A DNA stretch of 64,000 nt, from contig NZ_SLYD01000009.1 in the NCBI RefSeq assembly GCF_004340945.1, positions 102,832 to 166,831 on the forward strand, in the 5' to 3' direction. The DNA comes from Sphingomonas sp. PP-F2F-A104-K0414 (GTDB lineage: Bacteria; Pseudomonadota; Alphaproteobacteria; Sphingomonadales; Sphingomonadaceae). The notes below the pieces were generated by a model. That model ran no database searches. It was given only the letters and a program-made list of their open reading frames with translations, and was not told the origin of the DNA. Of the stretch, positions 7,736 to 17,497 are shown in pieces; position 1 is the first letter of the stretch; each line of letters opens with the position of its first letter. A program made the position numbers and the translations under genes.

Positions 7736-10639
7736 ATGGAACACGCTACAGATGGACGTCGAGCGATCAGTCGCCGCCGTCTCGTCCAATCGCTTGCAGT
7801 GGGTCCCTTTTTGGGAATGACGGGCGTCGCATCCGGCGCAACCGACGAAACAGCATCAACCGGCAGTCTGGCCGGGATCTGGCGGCGTGAACTTGACCCT
7901 GACGATCAGGGGTTGGAGAGGGGCTGGCATCAGAAACCGCTACGGGACACCCTTCCGTTTCCCGGAAGCCTCGAGCAGAACGGCATAGGGCATGCCGTTA
8001 CGACCGAGACACCGTGGACCGGAGGTCTGGTCGATCGTGGCTTCTTTAGCGAGGCCGATTATGCACGCTACCGCAGCCCCGGAGAGATCAAGGTACCATT
8101 CTTTCTCCAGCCCGACAGCTGGTATCGCGGTGCGGCTTGGTACCAGCGTGAAATTGAGGTGCCGAACGCTTGGCGCGGCAAGCGCATCTCGCTGTTCCTT
8201 GAGCGGCCGCATTGGGAAACGTCGGTATGGATCGGTGATCACCCAATTGGCCGCAGCGACGCCCTGCATGTGCCGCACATCCATGACCTAGGCACGCTGC
8301 AGCCAGGGAGGCACCGCCTGACGATCCGCGTCGACAACCGGATGATTGTCGAGATCGGCCACAATAGCCACGGTGTGACGGACCATACTCAGGGTAATTG
8401 GAACGGCATCGCGGGTCGCATCGAACTGCGCGCGAGTGAACCGGTCTGGATCGAACGGGTGGATTTGCACCCCGCACTCCGCGACCACGTACTGACGGTG
8501 CACGGCACGCTTCGGCGGCTAGCTGATGCAACGCCTATGGCCGCGGCGGACATCGTTCTGGCCAAGCGCACGACCCGTGTGCCGGTGACGTGGAACGGGC
8601 TTGTTGGCAGTTTCCAGGCGATCATCCGACCCAACGCGGCGGATGCGGTCACGCTGCGCAGTTGGGACGAGTTCGATCCGGTGCTGCACGACGTCACCGT
8701 TCTGCTCGTTAACGGTGAGGAATGGCTGGGGAGGTTCGGCTGGCGCGATCTCGTTCCCACGCCGATGGGTTTTACCATGAACGGCCGGCCGGCGATGCTT
8801 AGGGGGACATTGGATTGTAGTATCTTTCCGCTTACCGGCCACCCGCCGACCGACGTGGAAAGCTGGCGGCGGATTATGCACCGAGTTAAGGACCACGGTT
8901 TTAATCACTTGCGTTTCCACAGCTATTGTCCGCCGGAAGCCGCATTTGATGCTGCCGACGAGCTAGGGCTTTATGTGCAGGTGGAAACGGTCTGGGCGAA
9001 CGAGTCCGTCCACGTCGGTGGCGGCCTGCCGGTCGATCGCTGGATCTACGCCGAAACCGACCGTATCCTTGCCGCCTACGGAAATCACCCGTCGTTCGTC
9101 ATGATGACCCACGGCAACGAGCCGGGGAGCCCGAAGTCACCGGATGGCGATGCACGGCGCGACGCCTTTCTGGGTGGCTATGTCCGTCATTACCGGGCGC
9201 TCGATACGCGGCGGTTGTGGACGTCCGGGGCAGGATGGCCGGAAATTTCGGACAACCAGTATCACGTCACTCCGTCACCCCGCGTCCAAGCGTGGGGCGA
9301 GGGGCTTGCCTCGCGGATCAACAGCAAGCCGCCTGAAACGCAGACGGACTATCGCCAAGCGGTCAACCGATACCCGGTGCCGGTCGTCGGCCACGAGATC
9401 GGGCAATGGTGCGCCTATCCCAACCTTAACGAGCGCCGAAAATACACCGGTCATCTGAAGGCCAAGAACTTCGATATCTTCGCCGACCGGCTTTACGAGA
9501 ATGGCCTTCAGGCCTTTGCACCCGAATTCCTATATGCATCCGGTCGCCTGCAACTCCTTTGTTACAAGGAAGAGATCGAAAGCGCACTGCGAACCCCCGG
9601 CTTCGGCGGTTTCCAGTTGCTGGGGCTTCAAGATTTTCCCGGCCAGGGTACCGCGACCGTGGGCGTGCTGGATACGTTTTGGGACGACAAGGGCTATACG
9701 ACGGCGGCTGAATACAGCCGGTTCTGCGCGCCGACCGTTGTCCTGGCGCGGATGCCGACTCGTGTACTGCAATCGGGCGAACCGTTCGCGTTCTCGATCG
9801 ATGTGGCGCATTTCGGGCCGGGCCCGATCGAGATGGCTCAGATCGACTGGCGCATTGCCACCGCTGACGATGGTGAACTGGCGAAAGGAACCTTCCCCGC
9901 GCGCACCGTGCCGCTGGGCAACGCACCGCTCGATCTGTCGACGGCGCCGGTACTAAAGGTGTCTGTTGCAAGTGCGGCCAGCCTTACGGTGACGATCCGG
10001 CAGGCGGGTCAATTGATCGCGAAGAATAACTGGGATCTATGGATTTATCCGGTTCCGGTGTCGAATTTCCCCACGTCTACGCGGATTCGCCGCGCTGATC
10101 GAATAGACGCGGCGCTGCTCGATCACCTGGCTAGTGGCGGCGATGCATTGATCGGCCTTGATGGAGTAGCGGTTGCCAATTACCCCGAACGGCCGGTGCA
10201 ACTAGGCTTTTCCAGCATTTTCTGGAATACGTTGTGGACTCAGCGACAGGCGCCAACGACGTTGGGCATCCTTTGCGACCCCCATCATGCCGCGCTCGCC
10301 GATTTCCCCACCGACGCACATAGCAATTGGCAATGGTGGTATCCGTTGCACGGTGCAGGCGCGCTTCGCCTTGATCTGCTGCCGCCGAACATCGAACCGA
10401 TCGTCCGTGTGATCGACGACTGGTTCACCGCGCGATCGCTCGGGTTAATCGTTGAAGTGGCAGTTGGCCGGGGCCGGGCAATCGTATGCGGTTTTGCAAT
10501 CGACGGGCCGCCGGCTCAGAATCCTGTCACCCGCCAATTGGTCGCCAGTCTTCACCGATATATGGCAGGTTTGGACTTCAAGCCGACTGTGAGAGTGACG
10601 GCTCGCCAGCTTCAAAGCCTGTCAGTTCACAATGATTAG
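7736..10639 (+). CDS. Glycoside hydrolase family 2, Tat-exported beta-galactosidase-like
   Basis: A large exported glycosidase of about 967 residues. The N-terminus has a twin-arginine signal (SRRRLVQSLAVGPFLG, then ASG). A GH2 sugar-binding jelly roll follows (LPFPGSLEQNGIG, WYQREIEVPNAW, ISLFLERPHWETSVWIGDH), then an Ig-like domain and a TIM barrel (NHLRFHSYCPPEAAFDAADE, LGLYVQVETVW). HPSFVMMTHGNEPG carries the likely acid/base Glu, and VVGHEIGQWCAYPN probably the nucleophile Glu. The C-terminal 250 residues form further beta domains. ATG 7736 is preferred over 7721 because GGAAG and GGA precede it closely. It would release galactose or a related sugar in the periplasm for the neighbouring transporter and oxidative enzymes. 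Exact specificity is unknown. Confidence 0.85.
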   Translation: MEHATDGRRAISRRRLVQSLAVGPFLGMTGVASGATDETASTGSLAGIWRRELDPDDQGLERGWHQKPLRDTLPFPGSLEQNGIGHAVTTETPWTGGLVDRGFFSEADYARYRSPGEIKVPFFLQPDSWYRGAAWYQREIEVPNAWRGKRISLFLERPHWETSVWIGDHPIGRSDALHVPHIHDLGTLQPGRHRLTIRVDNRMIVEIGHNSHGVTDHTQGNWNGIAGRIELRASEPVWIERVDLHPALRDHVLTVHGTLRRLADATPMAAADIVLAKRTTRVPVTWNGLVGSFQAIIRPNAADAVTLRSWDEFDPVLHDVTVLLVNGEEWLGRFGWRDLVPTPMGFTMNGRPAMLRGTLDCSIFPLTGHPPTDVESWRRIMHRVKDHGFNHLRFHSYCPPEAAFDAADELGLYVQVETVWANESVHVGGGLPVDRWIYAETDRILAAYGNHPSFVMMTHGNEPGSPKSPDGDARRDAFLGGYVRHYRALDTRRLWTSGAGWPEISDNQYHVTPSPRVQAWGEGLASRINSKPPETQTDYRQAVNRYPVPVVGHEIGQWCAYPNLNERRKYTGHLKAKNFDIFADRLYENGLQAFAPEFLYASGRLQLLCYKEEIESALRTPGFGGFQLLGLQDFPGQGTATVGVLDTFWDDKGYTTAAEYSRFCAPTVVLARMPTRVLQSGEPFAFSIDVAHFGPGPIEMAQIDWRIATADDGELAKGTFPARTVPLGNAPLDLSTAPVLKVSVASAASLTVTIRQAGQLIAKNNWDLWIYPVPVSNFPTSTRIRRADRIDAALLDHLASGGDALIGLDGVAVANYPERPVQLGFSSIFWNTLWTQRQAPTTLGILCDPHHAALADFPTDAHSNWQWWYPLHGAGALRLDLLPPNIEPIVRVIDDWFTARSLGLIVEVAVGRGRAIVCGFAIDGPPAQNPVTRQLVASLHRYMAGLDFKPTVRVTARQLQSLSVHND

Positions 10640-11220
10640 GATCAAGGCCCATCGCTCGGTCGGCGCGATCTGATCCAGGCTCTGTGTGGAAGCCGAGGGT
10701 GAGAGACCTCTAGTGGCCGAATCACGAGCTTGGCGCGGCTTGAAGCAGGTCTTTCAAAGGGCCCCGCCAAGCTGGGCGTTGATGACGGGCGGGCCTTAAG
10801 CGCATCGGTTCGCTCAACCGCGAAACGATGCGCTGGCGCTATGCCCGTATAGGCGTGATACAGACCGAGCGCTCGTCAACCGATGTAGCGCATGGATATC
10901 TGTTTCCTTATGGTGGAAGGACTGGCTATCGCGGGCTAGCCGCCGCAGTGGTTATCCTTACATCTTGGGAAATCGCACCGAACTTCTGCTCACCGCTCGA
11001 CGATGCTCGATTCGGTACCGACACTGACCGGTCAGCGAAGTCGGGTCGCCGCTGCGAACGTGTCGGCCAAAGGCGTGATCGCCGCGATGGTCGTGGCTGC
11101 GGCTGCAGCGCCGGGTCGATTCCGGAAACCGCCATGTATCAGCGCCGACCTACCCACGAAGCCCGAACCCTGCCTCAGTAATGTCTGCCACGGATCCCGC
11201 CTCACGATCTTTATCCCCAT
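10640..11220. other. Intergenic region without recognised gene
   Basis: About 580 bases between the GH2 gene and the histidine kinase gene (convergent). Short frames exist on both strands but none resembles a protein family I know. A GC-rich stretch near 10760-10800 (GGCCCCGCC, then GGGCGGGCC) can pair and may act as a terminator for the GH2 gene. Confidence 0.35.
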
Positions 11221-14058
11221 TCAGCGGGAAATCAGTTCCCCGACCCGCCGCTCCAGTTCGATCATGTTGAACGGTTTGGTCAGAATTTCCATTCCCTCGT
11301 CAAGATGGCCCGCCCCTACCGCTGCGTTTGCGGCATAGCCGGTGACGAACAGTATTTTCAGTTCAGGCCGGGCGGCACGACCAGCATCGGCAACCTGACG
11401 GCCATTCAGTCCACCGGGCAGACCAACATCGGTGACGAGCAAGTCGATGCGCTCGTTCGATCGAAGAATGCTGACGCCCATCGGACCGTTGCTGGCGGTG
11501 AGGACGCGGTACCCAGCGTCGCCGAGAATCTCGCTAACCAGTTCGCGAATTGCGATTTCGTCCTCTACCAACAGAACGGTCTGCCCCTGCTGGGCACGGT
11601 GCCGTGTTTCCGTTGACTGCGATGGCTCGTGGACGCCGTGCACGCCAATCAGGCGGGGCAGATAAAGACACATCGTCGTACCCTGCCCTACCTCGGAATA
11701 GATGCGGACCTGCCCCCCGGACTGCCGGACAAAACCGTAGATCATCGACAGGCCGAGTCCTGTGCCCTCGCCTATCGGCTTGGTCGTGAAGAACGGGTCG
11801 AACACGCGCTCGATGATCTCAGGCTCCATGCCTGTGCCCGTGTCGGTCACGCAAAGGGAGACATAGTCGCCGGGGGGCAAATCCTGTGCCGCTGCGGCAC
11901 GTGCATCGAGCGCCTTGTTGCCCGTTTCTATCGTCAGTCGGCCGCCTTCGGGCATCGCGTCTCGCGCATTGATGCACAGATTCAATAACGCGTTCTCGAG
12001 CTGTGGCGCATCGACCAGGATCGGCCACAGGCCGTTGGCCGAGGCGACTTCAACCTCGATCGCCGGGCCCGACGTGCGATCGATTATCTCTGCCATCTCC
12101 GCGATCAGTCGGTCGACGTCGGTGGGTTTGGGTGCGAGCGTCTGCCGGCGCGAAAACGCGAGCAGGCGCTGGGTCAGCGCGGCTGCGCGATTGGCGCCTG
12201 TCTGTGCCATGTTGATGTAACGATCGACCTTGTCGTACTCGCCCTTCGCGAGCTTGGCGCCGAGAAGCTCCAGCCCGCCGGTCACCGCAGTCAGCAGATT
12301 ATTGAAGTCGTGCGCCAGTCCGCCGGTCAATTGCCCGACCGCTTCCATCTTCTGGGCCTGGCGAAGCTGTTCCTCCGCCTGCGCCAAGGCTTCGGCCTGC
12401 TCCTTTACTGCCGTGACGTCGCGGCCCGTTGCGTAAGTCATGTCGCCGGCGGGTGCCGCAACCCAGGATATCCAGCGAACCGATCCATCCTTGTGCCGAT
12501 AGCGCACCTCGACATCCGGCCGCTGGCCGTCGGCGGTAAGGCGCAACGCCTCGAGGGTTCGTGAATGGTCTTCTTCGAGAACGAATTCGTTGACGTGATG
12601 CCCGACCAGTGCCGTGGCCTCATACCCCAACAACGCCGTCCACGCTGGATTGACGCGACGAAATACGCCCTCGAAATCGATGACCAGCATTAGATCGGGC
12701 GACGTTTCCCACATCCGATCGCGTTCCGCCGTTCGTTCGACGACCGCGTCCTCGAGCGTCTCGTTCAGCTGCAGCAGTGCGTTCTCGGCCCGTTTACGCT
12801 CGCTGATGTCGATCGAGGATCCCACCAGTCCGACTACAATCCCGTCGGCATCGCGAAAAGGGGCCTTGGTCGACAGCCAGGTTGCGCACGTCCCGTCCGG
12901 CAGGCTGATCTCTTCCTCCAGGACCTCCACGTCGTTTTCGGCCATGATCCGTCGGTCGTTGACCTCGACCGCGGCTCCCTGAGAGGGGTCGTCGAGGAAC
13001 TCGCGATCGGTCCGCCCGATGATCGCCGACAGCGGCTTGCCGACCAGCTCGGCCGTGCCGCGGTTGGCGGCCAGCATTCGACCCGCACGATCCTTGGCAT
13101 AGACAACCCCCGGCACGGCCTCCATCACCGCCGCTAGAAGCGCACTCGAGTGCCTGACCGCATCCTCTGCGGCGCGACGCTCGTGGATATCGATGACAGA
13201 ACCGATATAGCCGAGGAACTGGCCGTCCTGACCGAACCGGGGCGACGCCGCGTCGATTGCCCAGCGATATGAACCGTCGGCGCAGCGGAGCCGGTATTCC
13301 AGGCGAAACGATGTCTGCGCAGCGTTGGCCTCGAGAAAGATGCGTCCCGCCTCGGTCATGTCGTCCGGATGGGTTGCGTCGAGCCACCCCAGCCCCCCAG
13401 CTTCCTCCGGCGTTTGACCCGTGAAAACGTACCACTGCCGGTTGAGGTACGTGCAGTTGCCTTGGGGGTCGGTCACCCACATCATCACCGGCGCATGGTC
13501 CGCCATGTTGCGGAACCGATCCTCGCTCTCCCGGACCTCGTCGTATCGACGATCGCGGTCCCTCATCGTCAACCGAAGGTCGAGTTGCGCCATGACCTGA
13601 TGAGCCAGAACACGCAACGTTTCCTGATGAAGCGCGGTCCATTCCCGGGGACGATGGTCCAGCACGCACAGCGTCCCGATCGGCAAGCCGTCGCCCGTCT
13701 TCAGAAGTGCGCCGGCATAGGACCGGATATGCGGATCGCCGGTCACCAGCGGATTGCACTCGAACCGCCCATCGAGGGTAAGGTCCGAGATGAGAAGGGA
13801 GTCGTCCTCCAAAAGCGCTTTCGCGCAAAACGAACTTTCAAGCGGCGTGCTGCGCACACCCAATCCAACCTCGGCTTTGAAAAACTGCCGGCCTTCACCA
13901 ATGAGATTTATGACCGCGATGGGCGCCTCGAACAGTTTTGCAGTCAGTCCTGCAAGATCGTCGAACGAAGCCTCACGCGGCGTGTCCATCACCTCATAGC
14001 GTTCCAACGCCGCAAGCCGCATTGATTCCCGATCATCCAACTCTACCAGATTTACCAA
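11221..14058 (-). CDS. Soluble hybrid histidine kinase (GAF-PAS-PAS-PAS-HisKA-HATPase-REC)
   Basis: A 945-residue cytosolic hybrid sensor kinase with no membrane segment. Domains in order: GAF at about 8-165 (FDDLAGLTAKLFEAPIAVIN, IGTLCVLDHRPREW); PAS at about 180-300 (MADHAPVMMWVTDPQGNCTY); PAS at 305-430 (YAKDRAGRMLAANRGTAELV); PAS at 445-565 (LMLVIDFEGVFRRVNPAW); HisKA with the phospho-His in GGLAHDFNNLL (His583); HATPase with NARDAMPEGG, DTGTGM and GEGTGLGLSM; and a C-terminal receiver with the phospho-acceptor in LLVTDVGLP (Asp877) and the KPF Lys. The output is presumably phosphotransfer to a separate protein or self-regulation. No cognate regulator is adjacent. The signal may be light, redox or a small ligand (unknown). 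Confidence 0.93.
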   Translation of the reverse strand: MVNLVELDDRESMRLAALERYEVMDTPREASFDDLAGLTAKLFEAPIAVINLIGEGRQFFKAEVGLGVRSTPLESSFCAKALLEDDSLLISDLTLDGRFECNPLVTGDPHIRSYAGALLKTGDGLPIGTLCVLDHRPREWTALHQETLRVLAHQVMAQLDLRLTMRDRDRRYDEVRESEDRFRNMADHAPVMMWVTDPQGNCTYLNRQWYVFTGQTPEEAGGLGWLDATHPDDMTEAGRIFLEANAAQTSFRLEYRLRCADGSYRWAIDAASPRFGQDGQFLGYIGSVIDIHERRAAEDAVRHSSALLAAVMEAVPGVVYAKDRAGRMLAANRGTAELVGKPLSAIIGRTDREFLDDPSQGAAVEVNDRRIMAENDVEVLEEEISLPDGTCATWLSTKAPFRDADGIVVGLVGSSIDISERKRAENALLQLNETLEDAVVERTAERDRMWETSPDLMLVIDFEGVFRRVNPAWTALLGYEATALVGHHVNEFVLEEDHSRTLEALRLTADGQRPDVEVRYRHKDGSVRWISWVAAPAGDMTYATGRDVTAVKEQAEALAQAEEQLRQAQKMEAVGQLTGGLAHDFNNLLTAVTGGLELLGAKLAKGEYDKVDRYINMAQTGANRAAALTQRLLAFSRRQTLAPKPTDVDRLIAEMAEIIDRTSGPAIEVEVASANGLWPILVDAPQLENALLNLCINARDAMPEGGRLTIETGNKALDARAAAAQDLPPGDYVSLCVTDTGTGMEPEIIERVFDPFFTTKPIGEGTGLGLSMIYGFVRQSGGQVRIYSEVGQGTTMCLYLPRLIGVHGVHEPSQSTETRHRAQQGQTVLLVEDEIAIRELVSEILGDAGYRVLTASNGPMGVSILRSNERIDLLVTDVGLPGGLNGRQVADAGRAARPELKILFVTGYAANAAVGAGHLDEGMEILTKPFNMIELERRVGELISR

Positions 14059-14749
14059 TGATCTAACCTTAGGACCGATGCGGACGCTTGATCGAACGGA
14101 TTAGTGATTAGATGGCATTGTGCAACACACCGGGTTTCGGGGGCATTGAAAAACCCGTGTGTTTGAACGACGTTCAGCTAAGCCTCTCCGTTAGTCATGG
14201 CGATCGAGGCGAAGTTGACGTGGCAGCCGACGCCTGGAGAGGCTCTCGCGACATCCGTGACGACCACACCAGAAAGATATCGTCCGACCGCGCTGCAGAA
14301 ATCGTCAGAAGCGATGACGCATCGCCTACGTTCGCTACGTGATTTCATCAAACTAGATGGCGCGTTCGCGCCTCGCTCTATAATGGCTTTCTAACAGTTA
14401 GCGTGTTTCGATCGTATCTCCAGGGGTGTCTCGCAATCGGCCCCTGATAGTTTGGCGCTAGGCGATCGCCCTACCGTTCCGCATGGAGGGCTGCTGCTCG
14501 ACTGCGATACTGACAGCGAATCGTGCATGAAATCTTGTTTTATCTTCTTCCCCATACAGCACATCGGCCTTCCCTTGTTCTCCTATCAGCACCCAAACAG
14601 AGTCCGAGACCGCATCTGGATTTTGTGATTAATCATTCACAGAAGCTATAACCACGAAAATTAACAGGAGATATATTAAGGCGACGCATCCAAATACTGT
14701 TACGTTCGTAACTGACCATATAAATATAGATATGCCAGGGAGACCGGAA
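14059..14749. other. Intergenic region between divergent signalling genes
   Basis: About 690 bases, becoming AT-rich from about 14620. It should contain the promoters of the kinase gene (minus) and the PAS/winged-helix gene (plus). Frames here, including one of 76 codons at 14112-14342, have no family resemblance. A possible hairpin lies near 14420-14450 (CCAGGGG, then CCCCTGA). Confidence 0.35.
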
Positions 14750-15403
14750 ATGCTTGTTGGTCATTCAATTTCTGATGCGTTTGGCAGGATCCTTGCCGTC
14801 GATCACGGCATATGCGAGCTGCTGCATAGACCTGAAGCCGAACTGATTGGCATGTCGTACAAGCAGATAACGCATCCTGATGACGTTACCTGGAACGCAT
14901 CTCTCGTAGACAAGCTGAAAGCGAGTGGCGGGCCGCTTGCCATTCGAAAGCGATATCTCCGTCCCGGCGCGCCTGCTATTTGGAGCGATGTACAGGTGTC
15001 TCGTTTGAGGGATGGCCTCGACCAAGGTAGACTCGTAGGTACGATTAGCAAAGTGGAGCTTGAGGCTATTGAGCTATCGCCAGCATTCCTCTGGCGATCG
15101 GCGAACAGAAAAGAGCGTGACCTGCGGGCACGCCGCACGGAATTAGGCGATGATCTTTTCGCGGACTACCCTTGGCTGATTCTGTTACAGCTCTACAAGG
15201 CTGAGGCGGAAGGAGTTTGCATCAGTCTTATACAACTCTCCCGTCATACCGGCTGCCGGGAACAGACACTCGTTAGATGGTTGAAAGCCCTCGTAGAAAG
15301 AGAATTAATCGACTTTTTTGATTCTGATATTTGCGTAGGACAGTTGACATCAACCGGTATGTCAAAAATTGAAGGTTTACTAGAAGTAAGCCTCGATATT
15401 TAG
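14750..15403 (+). CDS. PAS domain plus winged-helix DNA-binding protein
   Basis: A 217-residue protein. Residues about 1-105 are a PAS sensor (FGRILAVDHGICELLHRPEA, then SYKQITHPDD, VGTISKVELEAIEL). Residues about 115-217 look like a MarR-type winged helix (ADYPWLILLQLYKAEAEGVC, LSRHTGCREQTLVRWLKALV, then GQLTSTGMSKIEGLLE as the wing and tail). ATG 14750 is preferred over 14732 because AGGGAGA lies 7 bases upstream and overlaps the longer frame's start. Likely a one-component regulator, with PAS sensing driving DNA binding; ligand and targets are unknown. Its GC content is lower than that of neighbouring genes, which suggests acquisition or relaxed selection. Confidence 0.75.
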   Translation: MLVGHSISDAFGRILAVDHGICELLHRPEAELIGMSYKQITHPDDVTWNASLVDKLKASGGPLAIRKRYLRPGAPAIWSDVQVSRLRDGLDQGRLVGTISKVELEAIELSPAFLWRSANRKERDLRARRTELGDDLFADYPWLILLQLYKAEAEGVCISLIQLSRHTGCREQTLVRWLKALVERELIDFFDSDICVGQLTSTGMSKIEGLLEVSLDI

Positions 15404-15940
15404 CAAGTTTGACGCCTTTAGTTAAAATGAAAAGGTATACTGAAAGGAGCGGCCGCCAGCGCGTGTCTTGCCGCTTCACGTATGAGAAGCGCGCCCAAAT
15501 AGCTTATGGCCTCAAGGCTGCAAATTTGCTGCAACGTAAATTACATTAATTACATCTATTTCGGCTTTGAACATAGCAGCGGTGCCTTAACCCGGTTGGG
15601 TAAGAGACCCGTCTGTTGTATTGTATCTTCATTCGATGAGGGGCTTCACTTGGCCTAAATTGCTTATCTTAAACGGACCAGCGCAGCCAGCAACGGTTGA
15701 CGATAGCTATGACGATCTAACGCCTGCCGATCGTCAACCCGTCGCCAGCGTTGGCCGATGTGAGATACCGCTCGGTCCTCACCATGCTCACGCTACGTTT
15801 GACCGACGTTTCAAATAGCAAAAATCACAGCCCATGCCCATGTCTTTCCATGTGCCGGACTCAAATAGAATGCCTCGAGCAGCGCGAGATTGCCAAGTAC
15901 CAATCAAATACCTAAGTACACCCCGAGAAATGGAGCTCCT
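15404..15940. other. Intergenic region upstream of the MucR-like gene
   Basis: About 540 bases without a recognisable coding frame. AT-rich at 15520-15570. It presumably includes the promoter and autoregulatory region of the MucR-family gene, which in this family is often long and AT-rich. Confidence 0.35.
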
Positions 15941-16447
15941 ATGCCTGATACCACCCTCGATCTGAACCCCGTCGAACTCGCCACGGAATTGACAATCGCT
16001 TGGTTGGCGAACCCCAACACGCGTACGAATGCTGACGACGTTCCGGCTTTCCTGAACAAAATGTACGAGACTGTTTCGGTGCTGGTAGGCGGAAACGCGA
16101 CCGCTGCTGAGGACGAAGCTCCTGCTCAAGAATACACCCCGGCGGTGACGGCTCGCAAGTCGCTCGCCAGCCCCGATCACATCATCAGCATGATCGATGG
16201 CAAGTCGTACAAAACGTTGCGCCGTCATCTCGCCACTAACGGCATGACGCCAGCGGAATATCGCGAGCGTTATGGCCTGAAAGCTGATTACCCGATGGTT
16301 GCTCCTACCTATTCGGAAGCACGCCGCACGATGGCTAAGAGCATTGGTTTGGGTCGTAAGCCTGGCCAGACGAATGCAGCCAAGGCTGACGTCAAGCCCG
16401 CTCCGGCTTCGCGTAAGCGCAAGGCCGAAGAAGCAGCAGCGGAATAA
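15941..16447 (+). CDS. MucR/Ros-family transcriptional regulator
   Basis: A 168-residue MucR-like DNA-binding protein. The core block SPDHIISMIDGKSYKTLRRH, then LATNGMTPAEYRERYGLKAD and YPMVAPTYSEARRTMAKSIG and LGRKPG, aligns with the MucR zinc-finger region and the region after it. Proteins of this family repress surface polysaccharide, motility and other loci by binding AT-rich DNA. The C-terminal tail is Ala/Lys-rich. In classical MucR the segment reads IVCLEDGKxxKxLKRH; here the first zinc Cys is replaced (IISMIDG), so metal binding may be altered. ATG 15941 has GGAG 6 bases upstream; the upstream in-frame extension lacks homology. A GC-rich inverted repeat just after the stop (16449-16492) may be a terminator. 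Confidence 0.88.
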   Translation: MPDTTLDLNPVELATELTIAWLANPNTRTNADDVPAFLNKMYETVSVLVGGNATAAEDEAPAQEYTPAVTARKSLASPDHIISMIDGKSYKTLRRHLATNGMTPAEYRERYGLKADYPMVAPTYSEARRTMAKSIGLGRKPGQTNAAKADVKPAPASRKRKAEEAAAE

Positions 16448-16666
16448 CCCACGGGGCTGGCCTTCTCTAAAGAGTGGGTCGGCCCGTGCCACCATGCGAT
16501 TTATTGCTGACAAACGTCTCCAACCCGCTTCAATATCTGCGTCGCAACCGCGGATACCACTTCCCGAAAAGGAGCGGCGACCACGACGGTACAGACATTC
16601 CCGATAGGCAAGCCATAAAACGGGGGGCATTACGAATTACAAAAGCGCACGGTACGTGGCAGCCTT

Positions 16667-17086
16667 GTGATCTCGCTGTTGTCGTTTTGCCTCGCCCCGC
16701 CATCCAAGTTGCCCGTCAACTCTCTTGTCTATGCCGGTCGCATCGTCGCCGTCCCTGTCGAGGCAACCGGCCCAGGCGAGATGACATACGTTAACCGGAC
16801 CGAGATGGCCGGGAACCGGGGTCGGCTTGCGGCCAAGCGGGTGCATTTCGATCTGCCGAGCGGTTCGTTGCCCATCTCGGGTACACGCGGAACCGAGGGC
16901 GAAGCCAACGCCGCCGGCGTCGTGATCAGGGTCTTCAGCTTCGGGCTTCTTGGCCCGCTAATGAAGGGCGGCAACGCCCGCTTGAATGCGGGCGATATTC
17001 TTACGGGTATAACAGTCCGCAAGCCCAAGCGACGGCGACATAGTAATGACGATCGGCCGGGCCGCGCCCGCAACCGCTGCCGTTAG
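16667..17086 (+). CDS. Hypothetical protein, probably truncated cell-envelope protein
   Basis: A 139-codon frame with a GTG start; no ATG is available before an upstream TAA. It resembles the C-terminal two thirds of small exported sphingomonad proteins whose core reads roughly RTGxGxxGKSGxMEV followed by a glycine-rich helix and KSAxIPAGxxL: here VNRTEMAGNRGRLAAKRVHF, GTRGTEGEANAAGVVIRVF, then FGLLGPLMKGGNARLNAGDI. The expected signal peptide is missing, so this may be a 5'-decayed copy. The last 20 residues are Arg-rich and look like read-through of non-coding DNA. Family assignment is from memory of pattern only. Confidence 0.4.
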   Translation: MISLLSFCLAPPSKLPVNSLVYAGRIVAVPVEATGPGEMTYVNRTEMAGNRGRLAAKRVHFDLPSGSLPISGTRGTEGEANAAGVVIRVFSFGLLGPLMKGGNARLNAGDILTGITVRKPKRRRHSNDDRPGRARNRCR

Positions 17087-17108
17087 TACAAGACCCGGGC
17101 CTTCATGG

Positions 17109-17297
17109 TCAGACAGGCTTGGCGCCGGCAGTGCCACACTTCGCGAACTTACCATTCGCGCTCTTGCATCGAACCGTCTTCACGGGCGCCTTCGGGCATT
17201 TGGTGAAGCGCCCCTTGGCGTCCTTGCACGGCGCCGCCATCGACGGAAATCCAAAGAGCAACGACAGCGAAGCGGCAGCGAACAGCAGTTTACGCAT
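17109..17297 (-). CDS. Small exported cysteine-repeat protein
   Basis: A 62-residue protein with a clean signal peptide (MRKLLFAAASLSLLFGFPSM, cleavage after SMAA) and a mature part of about 40 residues built from two near-identical units, PCKDAKGRFTKCP and RCKSANGKFAKCG, each with two cysteines and basic residues. AGGAG lies 8 bases before the ATG. Similar small proteins with CKDAxGRFxKC units occur in sphingomonads, function unknown; the paired cysteines suggest disulphides in the periplasm. It overlaps no other good gene. Confidence 0.75.
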   Translation of the reverse strand: MRKLLFAAASLSLLFGFPSMAAPCKDAKGRFTKCPKAPVKTVRCKSANGKFAKCGTAGAKPV

Positions 17298-17497
17298 CTG
17301 GTATCTCCTGCCCGAGGATCGGGCTGGACGAAACTGCGGCGTTCTCTACCACTCGTCAACGGCGGCGTCTTGAACTCGATAAACGTATACCTTTGAATCG
17401 ATGGAGGGGGCTCAGACTCTCGAGTTAATCAATGTTATTCCTGCTTATCCTATCAACGGTTCGAGACGTTAGCGGCTCGATTCCTCATACCGACGTG

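Noticed and set aside
15788..16630. Minus-strand frame of 280 codons
   Set aside because: Antisense to the MucR-like gene, which has a ribosome site and family motifs.
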